From UM-FILTER-40-17 sp032251335 (GTDB taxonomy: Bacteria > Bacteroidota > Bacteroidia > Flavobacteriales > Flavobacteriaceae): 64,000 nucleotides of DNA. The notes below the pieces were generated by a model. That model searched no databases. It saw nothing but the letters and a program-made list of their open reading frames with translations, and was not told the origin of the DNA. This document shows positions 1 to 8,378 of the stretch, piece by piece (positions within the stretch are counted from its first letter, which is position 1; every line of letters starts with the position of its first letter). The position numbers and the translations under genes are program-made. The stretch spans positions 54,479-118,478 of the forward strand of contig JAVVDW010000008.1 in NCBI GenBank assembly GCA_032251335.1, in the 5' to 3' direction.

Positions 1-1
1 G

Positions 2-742
2 ATTGAAGTGCCACTGGGTAGCATCATTCGAGATGCCGAAACCAACGAAGTTATTTTCGAAATTGTAGAAGACGGGCAAACCGAAATTATTGCCGAAGGC
101 GGCAAAGGCGGCTTAGGCAATTGGAATTTCCGCACATCTACAAACCAAACCCCTCGTTACGCACAACCGGGTATTCCACTCCAGGAAAAGGATATTATTG
201 TGGAGCTGAAAGTGCTGGCAGACGTGGGCTTGGTCGGTTTTCCAAATGCCGGAAAGTCCACCTTATTATCCGTCATCACAGCTGCCAAACCCAAAATAGC
301 CGATTATCCTTTTACCACACTCAAACCCAATTTGGGTATTGTGGCTTATAGAGATTTTCAATCTTTTGTGGTAGCTGATATTCCCGGTATCATTGAAGGA
401 GCAGCCGAAGGTAAAGGTTTGGGCTATAGATTTTTGCGTCATATAGAACGAAATGCGGTGTTGTTGTTTCTCATTCCGGCAGATGAAAAAGACTATGCCA
501 AAGCCTATGAAATCTTGCTCGACGAGCTAAAAAGATACAACCCCGAATTGTTGGTTAAGCCGCGCTTGGTTGCCATTTCAAAATCCGATTTGTTGGACGA
601 TGAACTCAAAGCCGAACTCAAAGCTTCGCTTCAAAAAGTGTGGAATTTTCCATTTTTGTTCATTTCATCTGCAGCCCAGCAAGGCTTGGTAACACTTAAA
701 GATCAATTGTGGGAAATGCTCAATAGGGAAGAAGCGATTTAG
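2..742 (+). CDS. obg: GTPase Obg/CgtA, 3' part of the gene
   Basis: Partial gene: the frame is open to the left edge, so the true start lies upstream of the window. Counting from the GTG at 8, a glycine-rich Obg-fold end (EGGKGGLGNW, about residues 30-39) is followed by the GTPase domain with Walker A GFPNAGKS (77-84), DIPG (124-127), a SKSD guanine-specificity motif (191-194) and a final SSA motif near the C terminus. Obg proteins are GTPases that bind the 50S subunit and act in ribosome assembly and stress responses. The protein ends just after the G domain, without the optional C-terminal OCT domain. The gene reads into a 63-bp gap before rarA on the same strand. The identification is secure; only the N-terminal half of the Obg domain is missing from view. 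Confidence 0.95.
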   Translation: MEVPLGSIIRDAETNEVIFEIVEDGQTEIIAEGGKGGLGNWNFRTSTNQTPRYAQPGIPLQEKDIIVELKVLADVGLVGFPNAGKSTLLSVITAAKPKIADYPFTTLKPNLGIVAYRDFQSFVVADIPGIIEGAAEGKGLGYRFLRHIERNAVLLFLIPADEKDYAKAYEILLDELKRYNPELLVKPRLVAISKSDLLDDELKAELKASLQKVWNFPFLFISSAAQQGLVTLKDQLWEMLNREEAI

Positions 743-805
743 CTGAGTCGTTGCTTTCATCCGACATAAATATTGTATTTTTAACCCACCCCAATCCCGT
801 TAAAG

Positions 806-2086
806 ATGAATCATATTCCTTTGGCAGAACGGATGCGACCCAAAACCATCGATGACCTGATTGGTCAAGAACACCTGATTGGTGCGAAAGGCTCGTTGCG
901 GGCACATATCCTCAAAGGATTGATTCCTTCTATGATATTTTGGGGGCCGCCCGGTGTTGGAAAAACAACGCTGGCTTCGGTGATTTCCGAACACGCACAC
1001 CGACCGTTTTATCATTTGAGCGCTATCAATTCGAGTGTGAAAGACGTACGCGATGTTATCGATCACGCCAAAAAAGACAAAGGTATTTTTACCGCCAAAA
1101 ACCCGATTTTATTTATTGATGAAATTCATCGATTCAACAAGGCACAACAAGATTCTTTGCTAGCTGCCGTAGAGAAAGGTTGGATTACGCTGATTGGTGC
1201 CACCACAGAAAACCCGAGTTTTGAAGTGATTTCTGCCTTGCTGTCTCGTTGTCAAGTCTATGTGCTAAAAGCTTTTGAAGAGGCGGATTTGGTGAAGCTG
1301 CTGAAACGTGCCATCGAGAAAGATGCGGTGCTGTCCGAACAAAATATCAGCTTAAAAGAAACAGATGTACTCATTCAGTTATCCGGCGGTGATGGTCGAA
1401 AATTGCTCAACCTTTTAGAACTGGTCGTTCAAGCCGACACTGCTGATTCCATTGATATTACCAACGAAAAAGTAATGCACTTTGCTCAGAAAAATGTGGT
1501 TTTGTACGACAAAACCGGAGAGCAGCACTACGATATTATTTCGGCTTTTATCAAATCTATACGTGGGAGCGATCCGAATGCGGCAGTGTATTATTTGGCA
1601 CGCATGATTGAGGGAGGCGAGGATGTCAAATTTATTGCCCGCCGTATGCTCATTTTAGCATCAGAAGACATTGGCAACGCCAATCCCACAGCCCTTGTTA
1701 TGGCAAACAATACCTTTCAGGCGGTGGCAGTGGTGGGCCATCCCGAATCGCGGATTATTCTCAGCCAATGTGCCATCTATTTGGCTACTTCACCCAAAAG
1801 CAACAGCAGTTACACAGCGATTAATCAGGCGCAAGAATTGGTCAGAAAAACAGGCAATTTGTCTGTGCCGTTGCCTTTGCGAAACGCACCAACCAAACTG
1901 ATGAAAGATTTGGATTATGGCAAATCGTATAAATATGCACACGATTTTGAGGGCAATTTTGCCGCACAAAACTTTCTTCCCGATGAAATTGAAGGCGCAA
2001 AACTATACGAACCCGGTCAAAACCAACGCGAATCTTCTATCCGTGAATTTCTCAAAAAGCTATGGGGAAAGAAATACGGCTATTAA
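806..2086 (+). CDS. rarA: Replication-associated recombination protein A (AAA+ ATPase)
   Basis: RarA/MgsA (mammalian WRNIP1) is a clamp-loader-like AAA+ ATPase that acts at stalled replication forks. The 426-residue protein is full length. It shows Walker A GPPGVGKT (47-54), Walker B FIDEIHRF (103-110), a sensor-1 region (IGATTENPSF) and the C-terminal tetramerisation part with ASEDIGNANP, a strongly conserved RarA stretch. The ATG at 806 gives the typical short N terminus (PLAERMRPKTIDDLIGQ). It follows obg by 63 bp and may have its own weak promoter there. Its TAA stop abuts the stop codon of the convergent minus-strand gene with no base between them, and no terminator hairpin is seen. Confidence 0.95.
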   Translation: MNHIPLAERMRPKTIDDLIGQEHLIGAKGSLRAHILKGLIPSMIFWGPPGVGKTTLASVISEHAHRPFYHLSAINSSVKDVRDVIDHAKKDKGIFTAKNPILFIDEIHRFNKAQQDSLLAAVEKGWITLIGATTENPSFEVISALLSRCQVYVLKAFEEADLVKLLKRAIEKDAVLSEQNISLKETDVLIQLSGGDGRKLLNLLELVVQADTADSIDITNEKVMHFAQKNVVLYDKTGEQHYDIISAFIKSIRGSDPNAAVYYLARMIEGGEDVKFIARRMLILASEDIGNANPTALVMANNTFQAVAVVGHPESRIILSQCAIYLATSPKSNSSYTAINQAQELVRKTGNLSVPLPLRNAPTKLMKDLDYGKSYKYAHDFEGNFAAQNFLPDEIEGAKLYEPGQNQRESSIREFLKKLWGKKYGY

Positions 2087-2914
2087 TTATTGTTTTTTAA
2101 AGACTTTGGTCTCCGTTTGGCCATTGGCATCTGTCAGTTCGATGGTCAGGTTTCCCTGCGCATCAAAATAACCTATTGAAGTTTGCTTCTTGTAAGTTGC
2201 CAAGTAAATACCGGCTTGCCCGGTAGCTTTTAGGTTGCCAATGAGACCGTAGGTAACCATGTCGTCAACGATAGCCCGTTTGAATATTTCAAAATTTTTA
2301 CCGTCGGCTTTTAACATAAATTCTTCGCCGTTTGAGATAAAATCCATGCTGGCGGCTTCTATAATGGTAACAACCGGCTGTGGCGTGGGTATGTTTTGTT
2401 GTACCACTACCTGATTTTGCTGGGCGGGTACTTGATTGTAAACCACACGACTGCCAGGAACGGCATTGTTAACCGGTTGTGCATTGGGATTGTAGGCGTA
2501 AGAAACTGCGTCAAACGAGCGTAAGGCATTGCGCAAAGACTCCTGATAAGATTGTCTGAAATCTTTAGATTTACTTTCTCCTACTTCGGATTTAAATGCC
2601 ACTTGGTTGTTGCAGTTTACCAATTCGAATTCGGTTTTACTATTAAACATATTCGATTGATTCATTACCAAAGCCTTAAGAGCCAAGCAATTATTTGTTG
2701 CTAAATCAACTGGAAAGTTTTCGTTGTCAAAAAAAACGGTAAACCCTTTTTTTTCTAAATAGCTTTTGAGCAATGAATTTAACTGATATTTATCGGCTTC
2801 ATTGAGATAATCGAAACGGTGTGGAACAATAACGTATTTGTAATCATTTATATTTACTTGGGCAAAAAGCTGGCTACTCATAGCGAAGAGTAGCATCAAA
2901 AGAATTTTTTTCAT
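2087..2914 (-). CDS. Secreted protein of unknown function
   Basis: A 275-residue protein that I do not recognise. The start MKKILLMLLFAMSSQLFAQ is a clear Sec signal peptide with cleavage after LFA, so the mature protein should be periplasmic or outer-membrane associated. The N-terminal third has the pattern YKYVIVPHRFDYL..., resembling small Bacteroidota periplasmic proteins of unknown role. The middle (about residues 145-180) is a Q/N/V/P-rich low-complexity linker, and the C-terminal part looks like a compact beta domain (SIGYFDAQGNLTIEL). It is convergent with rarA (stops adjacent) and lies downstream of the HAD phosphatase gene on the same strand with a 55-bp gap, so co-transcription is possible. 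There is no catalytic motif to suggest an activity. Confidence 0.7.
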   Translation of the reverse strand: MKKILLMLLFAMSSQLFAQVNINDYKYVIVPHRFDYLNEADKYQLNSLLKSYLEKKGFTVFFDNENFPVDLATNNCLALKALVMNQSNMFNSKTEFELVNCNNQVAFKSEVGESKSKDFRQSYQESLRNALRSFDAVSYAYNPNAQPVNNAVPGSRVVYNQVPAQQNQVVVQQNIPTPQPVVTIIEAASMDFISNGEEFMLKADGKNFEIFKRAIVDDMVTYGLIGNLKATGQAGIYLATYKKQTSIGYFDAQGNLTIELTDANGQTETKVFKKQ

Positions 2915-2969
2915 TTTTGGTCTATTTCGGGTTTTTGTGGATAGCTAAGGTATTAAATTTTGATGTAAA

Positions 2970-3653
2970 TCAAAGTAAATTTTTCAAAGCGGAAAGTTGG
3001 GTAATAGAATACGTTTTGGGAGAAGGTGTAGTTTCTTTAATCTGAAAAAAAACGGCATGCATGCCAAACTGAAGCGCGCCATCTATGTCTGCCTCTAGGT
3101 TGTCGCCTATCATTACACTTTGATGTGCAGGTGTTTTGGCTTTTCCAAGTGCATACTCAAAAATAGTGGCGTGTGGTTTTTTGGCACCCGCCATTTCTGA
3201 AGTGGTAATAGTTTCAAAATAGGGCTTGATACCCGAACCGTTTATTTTTCGGCTTTGTACTTGGTCGAAACCGTTGGTGATGATATGGAGTTTGTATTTG
3301 GGTTTTAGATAGTCTAACACCTCCAATGCACCGTCTATAAGGTGATGATGGCTGGTGAGTTCTTGCAGGTATTCTTCGGAAAGTTCGTCAATCAACGATG
3401 GAGTCCAAGCAAACTGCATCGCCTCAAAAGTATCTTTAAGCCTGTGAAACCGCAAATCTTCGGAGCTTATTTTTTCTTCTCGGTAAATTTTCCAATAGTG
3501 TTCATTGATGCGCTCATAATGCCGGAGAAATACATCGAGCGAAAGTGCTATTTTACGTTTGTTAAATATACCGTCAAAGGCCAGTCTGGAGTTTTTGTCA
3601 AAATCCCACAGGGTGTGATCCAAGTCAAAAAACACATCCGTTATATTTTTCAT
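2970..3653 (-). CDS. YjjG family HAD nucleotide phosphatase
   Basis: HAD-superfamily hydrolase of 227 residues. Motif I is FFDLDHTLWDFD near the N terminus (nucleophile and acid/base aspartates), motif II is ITNGF, and motif IV is MIGDNLEADI, with an alpha-helical cap between motifs I and II. The LWDFDKNS extension after motif I and the overall length fit the YjjG group, cytoplasmic phosphatases that act on noncanonical pyrimidine nucleotides and other small phosphates. Specificity is inferred from the family only. The start codon lies 9 nt after the stop of a small ORF (3663-3767) that belongs to a dispersed repeat element, so translation may be coupled to that ORF. Confidence 0.85.
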   Translation of the reverse strand: MKNITDVFFDLDHTLWDFDKNSRLAFDGIFNKRKIALSLDVFLRHYERINEHYWKIYREEKISSEDLRFHRLKDTFEAMQFAWTPSLIDELSEEYLQELTSHHHLIDGALEVLDYLKPKYKLHIITNGFDQVQSRKINGSGIKPYFETITTSEMAGAKKPHATIFEYALGKAKTPAHQSVMIGDNLEADIDGALQFGMHAVFFQIKETTPSPKTYSITQLSALKNLL

Positions 3654-3767
3654 CTATTTATATTATTTATTTTTATCGGTCATGCTTCGACTGCGCTCAG
3701 CACCGGCACGGAACGCCCTAGGATAATCATGCCCCTGTGGGTCACGCTTTTTACATGGGCGTTTCAT
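3654..3767 (-). repeat. Dispersed leader element, copy 1
   Basis: Read on the minus strand, the element begins ATGAAACGCCCATGTAAAAA, contains TAGGGCGTTCC, and ends with an A-rich stretch directly before the next start codon. Copy 2 (42311-42401) matches it closely over the first 60 bases. In copy 1 the segment after GCGTTCC is replaced by GCTGAGCGCAGTCGAAGC, an intergenic-repeat sequence that recurs in copy 3 (63021-63157). It fills the whole gap between the deacetylase-like gene and the HAD phosphatase gene. Confidence 0.6.
3663..3767 (-). CDS. Small ORF of 34 codons in repeat element copy 1
   Basis: A short ORF starting MKRPCKKRD and ending SMTDKNK. Its ATG overlaps the TGA stop of the upstream deacetylase-like gene (ATGA), and its TAA lies 9 nt before the YjjG-type start codon. 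A related small ORF (MKHPCKKSD...) stands before the ABC1-kinase gene at 42311. Between the two copies all nine codon differences in the first 20 codons fall at codon positions 1 or 2 and none at position 3, which is not the pattern of a conserved protein. It may be a coupling leader or a repeat that merely happens to be open. The arginine- and lysine-rich sequence has no recognisable domain. Confidence 0.3.
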   Translation of the reverse strand: MKRPCKKRDPQGHDYPRAFRAGAERSRSMTDKNK

Positions 3768-5062
3768 TGCGAAAGTGTTTTTAAAAGTTTTTGGTACAAT
3801 GCTCTAAAGTTTATCATCGAAAATTTCTTACTAAATGCGCTATGACTAAAAACAGCTGTAAAAGTACCATGATTGTGCTTAACTTCTTCAATGATTTGTG
3901 TTAACTTTAGGTTGCGGGTTTCCACAGAGAAATCTTTTAGTGCTTCGTCTGACACACAAAAGGGTATAATTTTTAAAGGGGTTTGTATTTCGTAGCCCAA
4001 GTCGTAAAAATTGAAAGGATTCGAGGTGCCGGCTCTAAAACCGACTTGGTTGATGTAGCCCATGCTGTAGTCTTCTGTCACTTCCAAATCTATGAGTTTT
4101 CTGTAGGTTTCCGGTAGGTTTAATCGTGCGCGAGATTGAAAAGTACCGAAAGACTTACGGTGTGTAATTTTTTCTAAGCGGTTTATTTCCATTTCCATTT
4201 TTTCCGTTTCGTTTTGACCCGAAAGTGAGATTTCTGATCCGATTTTCACATGGTCTGCAAGGTTTTTAACAAGCAATCGGAAAGCGGGGTTGTGTATGTT
4301 GATGGATTTGTTGACCAAACCATAGTCTGCCATCAAGAAAAAAAGAACCAACCGGCTTGTTTTGTTTTGGTGCTGTGTAAGCAACCAGTCGTACACCAAA
4401 AAAGGGTCTTTTTGCAAACGGATGATGGCCAATAAGCGCCACAGTATATTTTTAAATTTTAAGTTGTACAAATCTTCACCCATTTCCCACAAGCTTCTCC
4501 CCACACCTTTGTTTATATAGGCGAAAGCTTCTGAGACTTCAACAATAATCTGTGAGCTAAATGCAATGGGCGTCAGCATTTCGTTTGGAAATTTTGATTG
4601 AAGAACATCGCAGAGTCGCATGACCCAAATATCCAGAACTGGTTTTTCTAAAAAATGGTGTTTGTAAGCGATACTTTCACGAAAGGGGAATCGGCCAAAA
4701 GTGTCTTTTACATGTGGAAGATACTCTTCGTAGCGGCTTAAGAGATAAAATCCGGCGGCAAAAATATCGTAGGGGAGGGCACTCTTTTCACCGGTACTGA
4801 AAAACGCCTGAACGCCTTCCCAGTCGTGTACGGTAAATTCCACGTCCGAGACGCCTCTTTCGAACAAGAGTTCGTGGCTTCTTACAAAAAATTCGTTACC
4901 CAAAGGATACTTGGTGTAGGACATTTTCATTCCTTCATGTGCGATAAAATCTTCTACACGGGTGGTGAATACGACAGGAATTTGCAAAATTCTCGTAAAA
5001 ATATGCCTGAAAATATAAGTCAGGCGCGGTGTGATTTTATGGCTGTAAACGAGTAGCGACAA
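3764..5062 (-). CDS. Polysaccharide deacetylase-like protein (DUF7033-type N terminus)
   Basis: A 432-residue protein with the arrangement seen in a Bacteroidota family annotated as polysaccharide deacetylase with a DUF7033 N-terminal domain. The N-terminal half contains FDIFAAGFYLLSRYEEYLP-like residues (here YDIFAAGFYLLSRYEEYLP), and the C-terminal half contains DYSMGYINQVGFRAGTSNPF and FYDLGYEIQTPLKIIPF. The canonical NodB metal-binding signature is not evident: positions where I would expect an Asp-Asp pair and two His residues read EVSEAFAY, KIGSEISL and FQSRARL, so catalysis is doubtful. The start is TTG at 5062; no in-frame ATG gives the family's N terminus. Its TGA overlaps the ATG of the small ORF that precedes the phosphatase gene. 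It is probably involved in cell-surface polysaccharide metabolism. Confidence 0.65.
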   Translation of the reverse strand: MSLLVYSHKITPRLTYIFRHIFTRILQIPVVFTTRVEDFIAHEGMKMSYTKYPLGNEFFVRSHELLFERGVSDVEFTVHDWEGVQAFFSTGEKSALPYDIFAAGFYLLSRYEEYLPHVKDTFGRFPFRESIAYKHHFLEKPVLDIWVMRLCDVLQSKFPNEMLTPIAFSSQIIVEVSEAFAYINKGVGRSLWEMGEDLYNLKFKNILWRLLAIIRLQKDPFLVYDWLLTQHQNKTSRLVLFFLMADYGLVNKSINIHNPAFRLLVKNLADHVKIGSEISLSGQNETEKMEMEINRLEKITHRKSFGTFQSRARLNLPETYRKLIDLEVTEDYSMGYINQVGFRAGTSNPFNFYDLGYEIQTPLKIIPFCVSDEALKDFSVETRNLKLTQIIEEVKHNHGTFTAVFSHSAFSKKFSMINFRALYQKLLKTLSQ

Positions 5063-5335
5063 GATTGGTAATTTTGAATGATGAGTTTTTTATATGAATC
5101 GCAAAAACCTGTAACAAATAATGGTTTTCGTGTACGACTCATTGCGGTATAAAGTTAACGAAATTTTTAACCCCGTGTGAGAAATTACAGCGGTTATGCC
5201 TTAAAGTTCGGGTTGTCAATCTGAAAAATTAAATAAATCGCAAAACGAGTGTACTTGTAGTTTTAGTAGAAAGCAACGGCTTTTGGGGCTCAACCTTCTG
5301 CCAGAATGAGCCAAAACGTTGTTGTGTGCTGCTCA

Positions 5336-5674
5336 TTATTCATCAAGCAGTTTAGTTACTTCGTCTTTTAATTTGGGTAAATGGTTTAATACGATACTCC
5401 AAATCAAATCATCTGAGATTTTATCATATCCGTGAATTATCCTGTTACGGGTGCCGATAATTTTCTCAACGTTATTAAGTTTGAAATCCTTATTTTTTTT
5501 AAGTATCCGATTTGCCGCTTCGCCAATAATTTCCAAATCACGCTCTATCGCCCTTTTTGTCTTAATGTCATTAACATACTCCTCAAAAATCCTTGGTTTG
5601 TTATCATAGTAGCTATCAATCTCATTGATTGATTGTAAAATGTCATAAAGGCAAGATTTAATATCATTATCCAT
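5336..5674 (-). CDS. hepT: HepT-like ribonuclease toxin (DUF86)
   Basis: A 112-residue all-helical HEPN protein of the DUF86/HepT family. The catalytic RX4HXY motif is present as R76-NRII-H81-G-Y83. HepT toxins are HEPN RNases, and the tyrosine of this motif is the residue that the partner MntA adenylylates to neutralise the toxin in characterised systems. The ATG overlaps the end of mntA by 8 nt, so the two are translationally coupled, antitoxin first. The pair is more AT-rich than its neighbours and is flanked by gaps of 273 and 122 bp, consistent with an acquired cassette. Toxin activity is inferred from the family. Confidence 0.85.
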   Translation of the reverse strand: MDNDIKSCLYDILQSINEIDSYYDNKPRIFEEYVNDIKTKRAIERDLEIIGEAANRILKKNKDFKLNNVEKIIGTRNRIIHGYDKISDDLIWSIVLNHLPKLKDEVTKLLDE

Positions 5675-5966
5675 ATAACATTTGTTTAGAGGAGTCGATG
5701 GATTTTCTTAGATATGGATTTTTAACAGCTTTATCCTCTAGTAAGTCTATTTGTCTTTTAAGTAATTTCTCCAAAGATGTTTTTAAGTCAAAATAATTAT
5801 CTGCATAGTCGTAAAGGTCAACTCCTGAGAAATCAACCAATAAATCTATATCGCTAGATTTTTTAAAATTATCAGTCAATATAGAGCCAAATACAAATAG
5901 TCTTGTCACCTTATGTTTATTACATAAAGCTCTTATCTTATCTATATTTTCATCAATCAATCTCAT
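5667..5966 (-). CDS. mntA: MntA-like minimal nucleotidyltransferase antitoxin
   Basis: A 99-residue minimal nucleotidyltransferase. The diagnostic GSX10DXD motif is intact: G27-S28, ten residues, D39-I-D41. In characterised MntA/HepT (type VII) systems this enzyme transfers AMP groups to the tyrosine of the HepT active site. It is first in a two-gene operon and overlaps hepT by 8 nt. A candidate -7 element (TATTTTTG on the minus strand at 5971-5978) is so close to the ATG that the mRNA could be leaderless or nearly so. The gene is AT-rich (many AAA/TTT codons), suggesting horizontal transfer. Confidence 0.85.
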   Translation of the reverse strand: MRLIDENIDKIRALCNKHKVTRLFVFGSILTDNFKKSSDIDLLVDFSGVDLYDYADNYFDLKTSLEKLLKRQIDLLEDKAVKNPYLRKSIDSSKQMLYG

Positions 5967-5970
5967 ATCT

Positions 5971-5978
5971 CAAAAATA
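5971..5978 (-). promoter_or_regulatory. Candidate -7 element of mntA-hepT
   Basis: TATTTTTG on the minus strand fits the Bacteroidota -7 consensus TAnnTTTG. It ends 5 bp before the mntA ATG, so transcription would start at or next to the start codon. No clear TTG was found 17-23 bp upstream, so confidence is low. Confidence 0.35.
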
Positions 5979-6088
5979 CAAACTTTTTTTAATCTTACTG
6001 AAAAATGTCAGTATGTTAGGGTTTTCTTGGGTTGCGCACAACAATCAATAAACCCTATTCCCTTTTGGCTGATGCCAACTTTTCCTGC

Positions 6089-6793
6089 TCACATCATCCC
6101 TTCATCCGAGAAGCTACAATATGTATTACCGGCAATGATGATATGATCGAGTACTTTGATGTCTATATGTTCGCCGGCTTGTTTAAACTTTTGCGTGAGA
6201 TTTTTGTCGGCATCGCTAGGTGTAGCCGACGCTGATGGGTGGTTGTGCGCCAAAATGACTGCAGAGGCGCCCAATTCCAATGCGCGCCTAAATGCCAAAC
6301 GAGCATCTACTACAGTTGCGTGAATGCCACCTTTACTGAGTTGTTCTTGCCGAATCACTTTGTTGGCATTATTTAAGAAAATTACCCAAAATTCTTCATG
6401 AGGCAAATCGCTCATCAGCGGATGCAAAAGCGCAAAAACATCTCTGCTCGATGAAATTTTGGGTTTGGTAGGCAATTCGGTAATTTGTCTGCGCCTGCCA
6501 AGTTCTACCGCAGCTGCAATCGAGATGGCTTTCGCCTCACCAATTCCTTTAAATTGCATCAACTGCTCGAGGGACAGCTTACCAAGTTCGTTTAAATTGT
6601 TACCTACTTTGGCCAAAATTCGTTTGCTCAAATCTACAGCAGATTCGTTGCGACTCCCGGAACCAATCACTATGGCGAGCAGCTCAGCATCACTTAGAGC
6701 GGCTTTGCCTTTTATGGCCAGTTTTTCGCGAGGTCGGTCGCTTTCAGACCAGTGTTTGATGGATAAATTTTCTCTTTCAGGATACATCGTCAA
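6089..6793 (-). CDS. radC: RadC family JAB-domain protein
   Basis: RadC proteins (formerly called DNA repair proteins, true function uncertain) combine a helix-hairpin-helix region with a JAB/JAMM metalloprotease-like fold. In this 234-residue protein the HhH part is FKGIGEAKA (81-89). The JAMM residues are complete: a glutamate near 133-134, H183-N-H185, S193 and D196 in the block LAHNHPSASATPSDAD. Two in-frame ATGs (6793 and 6787) could serve as start. It lies upstream of the MntA/HepT pair on the same strand but is separated by 122 bp. A TATATTTG promoter element lies at 6806-6813. Confidence 0.92.
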   Translation of the reverse strand: MTMYPERENLSIKHWSESDRPREKLAIKGKAALSDAELLAIVIGSGSRNESAVDLSKRILAKVGNNLNELGKLSLEQLMQFKGIGEAKAISIAAAVELGRRRQITELPTKPKISSSRDVFALLHPLMSDLPHEEFWVIFLNNANKVIRQEQLSKGGIHATVVDARLAFRRALELGASAVILAHNHPSASATPSDADKNLTQKFKQAGEHIDIKVLDHIIIAGNTYCSFSDEGMM

Positions 6794-6805
6794 TCGTTAA
6801 ACACA

Positions 6806-6813
6806 CAAATATA
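6806..6813 (-). promoter_or_regulatory. Candidate -7 element of radC
   Basis: TATATTTG on the minus strand matches TAnnTTTG and lies 13 bp upstream of the first radC ATG. The -33 region shows only a TTC in the expected place. Confidence 0.45.
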
Positions 6814-6928
6814 AGAGGTTTTTGAACGAATTCTCGCCTTTTCGTTGTGTATGCCCTAAAGAAACTTTTACCTAATGAAAAATTTTCGACTTGATATCTG
6901 TTGCTTTGTTTGTATCTATCGTTCGACT

Positions 6929-8326
6929 TTACGACCATTTTTTGGCAAGTGCAGGCAGGTTGATGCCTCCGTAATTTCCACTGCTCATAAACAGCCACAC
7001 ATCTTGCGTCGGGTTAAGTTTTGCGATGTATTCCTGAATGGATTCTGCATTTGTGAAAACAAGCAAGTTTTCATTGTTAAATGCATTTCGAATATCATCG
7101 GGCGTTAGCGGTTGCATTTTTTTAATTTTTAGTGCTTCCAAGTCATAAAAAACGATGGCTGCATCTGCTCCATTGAGGGTGTCTTTGTAGAGCGGAAGAA
7201 AGGCACTGTTTAAGCTGCTGTATGTGTGAAGTTCAAGTATGGCTGTGCATTTTCGACTGCTAAATTGGGAAACTACTGATTTTACAGTCGCACGCACTTT
7301 TGAGGGTGCATGTGCAAAATCTTTGAAGAGGATGAGTTTTTTGGAATGCAAAAGTTTTTCCAATCTTTTTCCGGCTCCTGTAAACGTAGCCATGGCTTCG
7401 TAGAATGCTTCCTCGTCTATGCCCATGTGGAGGCAGATCCATTGCGCGCCTGCCAAGTTGCTAAGGTTGTGTTGGCCAAAAATTTGTAAAGGAACGTGAC
7501 CGAAATTTGTAATGAGTTGGGTTTGTTCGTTACTGATTTCGAATTCGGGCGTTTTGTAAGGATGTTTTCGGATATGAACATCGCAGTTTTCTACCAGTTC
7601 TTTCACGATTGGATCTTCCTGATTGTACACTACAATCCCACCGGGCGTAATGGTTAACAAGAATTGTCGGAAGGTGTCTATATATTGCTCAAAAGTTTTA
7701 AAAACATTGATGTGGTCCCAAGCAATGCCGCTAATTAGTGCGATGTTCGGCTTGTAATGCAGAAATTTCGAACGGCTGTCTAAAGCAGAACTCAGGTATT
7801 CATCTCCTTCAAAAACCACAAAATCATTGTGGGCAGTCAATTTAAGGTTGGCTGCGTGGGCATCTTGTAACGCACCGGCCATGTAATCGACGTCTTTATT
7901 CCAATATTGAAGCACGTGCAAAATCATGGCGGTAATGGTCGTTTTTCCGTGCGAACCCGCGATGACAACCCTGGTTTTATCAACAGATTGGTTGTACAGA
8001 AATTCGGGGTAAGAATAGACGGGCAATCCCAGTTCATGGGCTTTTTTTAATTCCGGGTTGTCCTTTTTGGCATGCATTCCCAAGATAACGGCATCCAACG
8101 ATTTGTCAATTTTATCAGGAAACCATCCTTCTTGCTCCGGAAGCAACTCGTGTTGTGCCAGCTTGCTTTTAGAGGGTTCAAAAATGACGTCGTCGCTTCC
8201 GCTTACACGGTTGCCGTTTTGTTTGAGGACAATGGCCAGCGCATGCATGGCACTTCCGCCGATAGCTATAAAGTGGTAGGCAGGCATTCTTGAAAGTATT
8301 TTGAGTTTTAGTTCTTCATTACACAT
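6929..8326 (-). CDS. mpl: Mur ligase family, Mpl-like UDP-MurNAc:tripeptide ligase
   Basis: A 465-residue three-domain Mur ligase. The N-terminal Rossmann part reads HFIAIGGSAMHALA (18-31), with the SAM.. form of Mpl rather than the GIGMSG form of MurC. The P-loop is GSHGKT (124-129), followed by the central ligase domain and a C-terminal domain with KDFAHAPSKV, a typical Mpl stretch. Mpl attaches recovered L-Ala-gamma-D-Glu-meso-Dap tripeptide to UDP-MurNAc in peptidoglycan recycling. The start could be 8326 or the internal ATG at 8287 (MPAYHFIAIGG), which matches the usual N terminus better. It is followed by 135 bp before radC. MurC is the main alternative and is less likely. Confidence 0.85.
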   Translation of the reverse strand: MCNEELKLKILSRMPAYHFIAIGGSAMHALAIVLKQNGNRVSGSDDVIFEPSKSKLAQHELLPEQEGWFPDKIDKSLDAVILGMHAKKDNPELKKAHELGLPVYSYPEFLYNQSVDKTRVVIAGSHGKTTITAMILHVLQYWNKDVDYMAGALQDAHAANLKLTAHNDFVVFEGDEYLSSALDSRSKFLHYKPNIALISGIAWDHINVFKTFEQYIDTFRQFLLTITPGGIVVYNQEDPIVKELVENCDVHIRKHPYKTPEFEISNEQTQLITNFGHVPLQIFGQHNLSNLAGAQWICLHMGIDEEAFYEAMATFTGAGKRLEKLLHSKKLILFKDFAHAPSKVRATVKSVVSQFSSRKCTAILELHTYSSLNSAFLPLYKDTLNGADAAIVFYDLEALKIKKMQPLTPDDIRNAFNNENLLVFTNAESIQEYIAKLNPTQDVWLFMSSGNYGGINLPALAKKWS

Positions 8327-8378
8327 AAGGATTGTATGAATCTCGGAGGCAGTTTGAAAAGATGATCACATCATTCAA

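Noticed and set aside
3342..3845. A plus-strand ORF of 167 codons opposite the phosphatase and leader element
   Set aside because: It is antisense to a good HAD gene and to the repeat; the hydrophobic stretch it shares with an antisense frame at 42310-42400 reflects the repeat, not a protein family.
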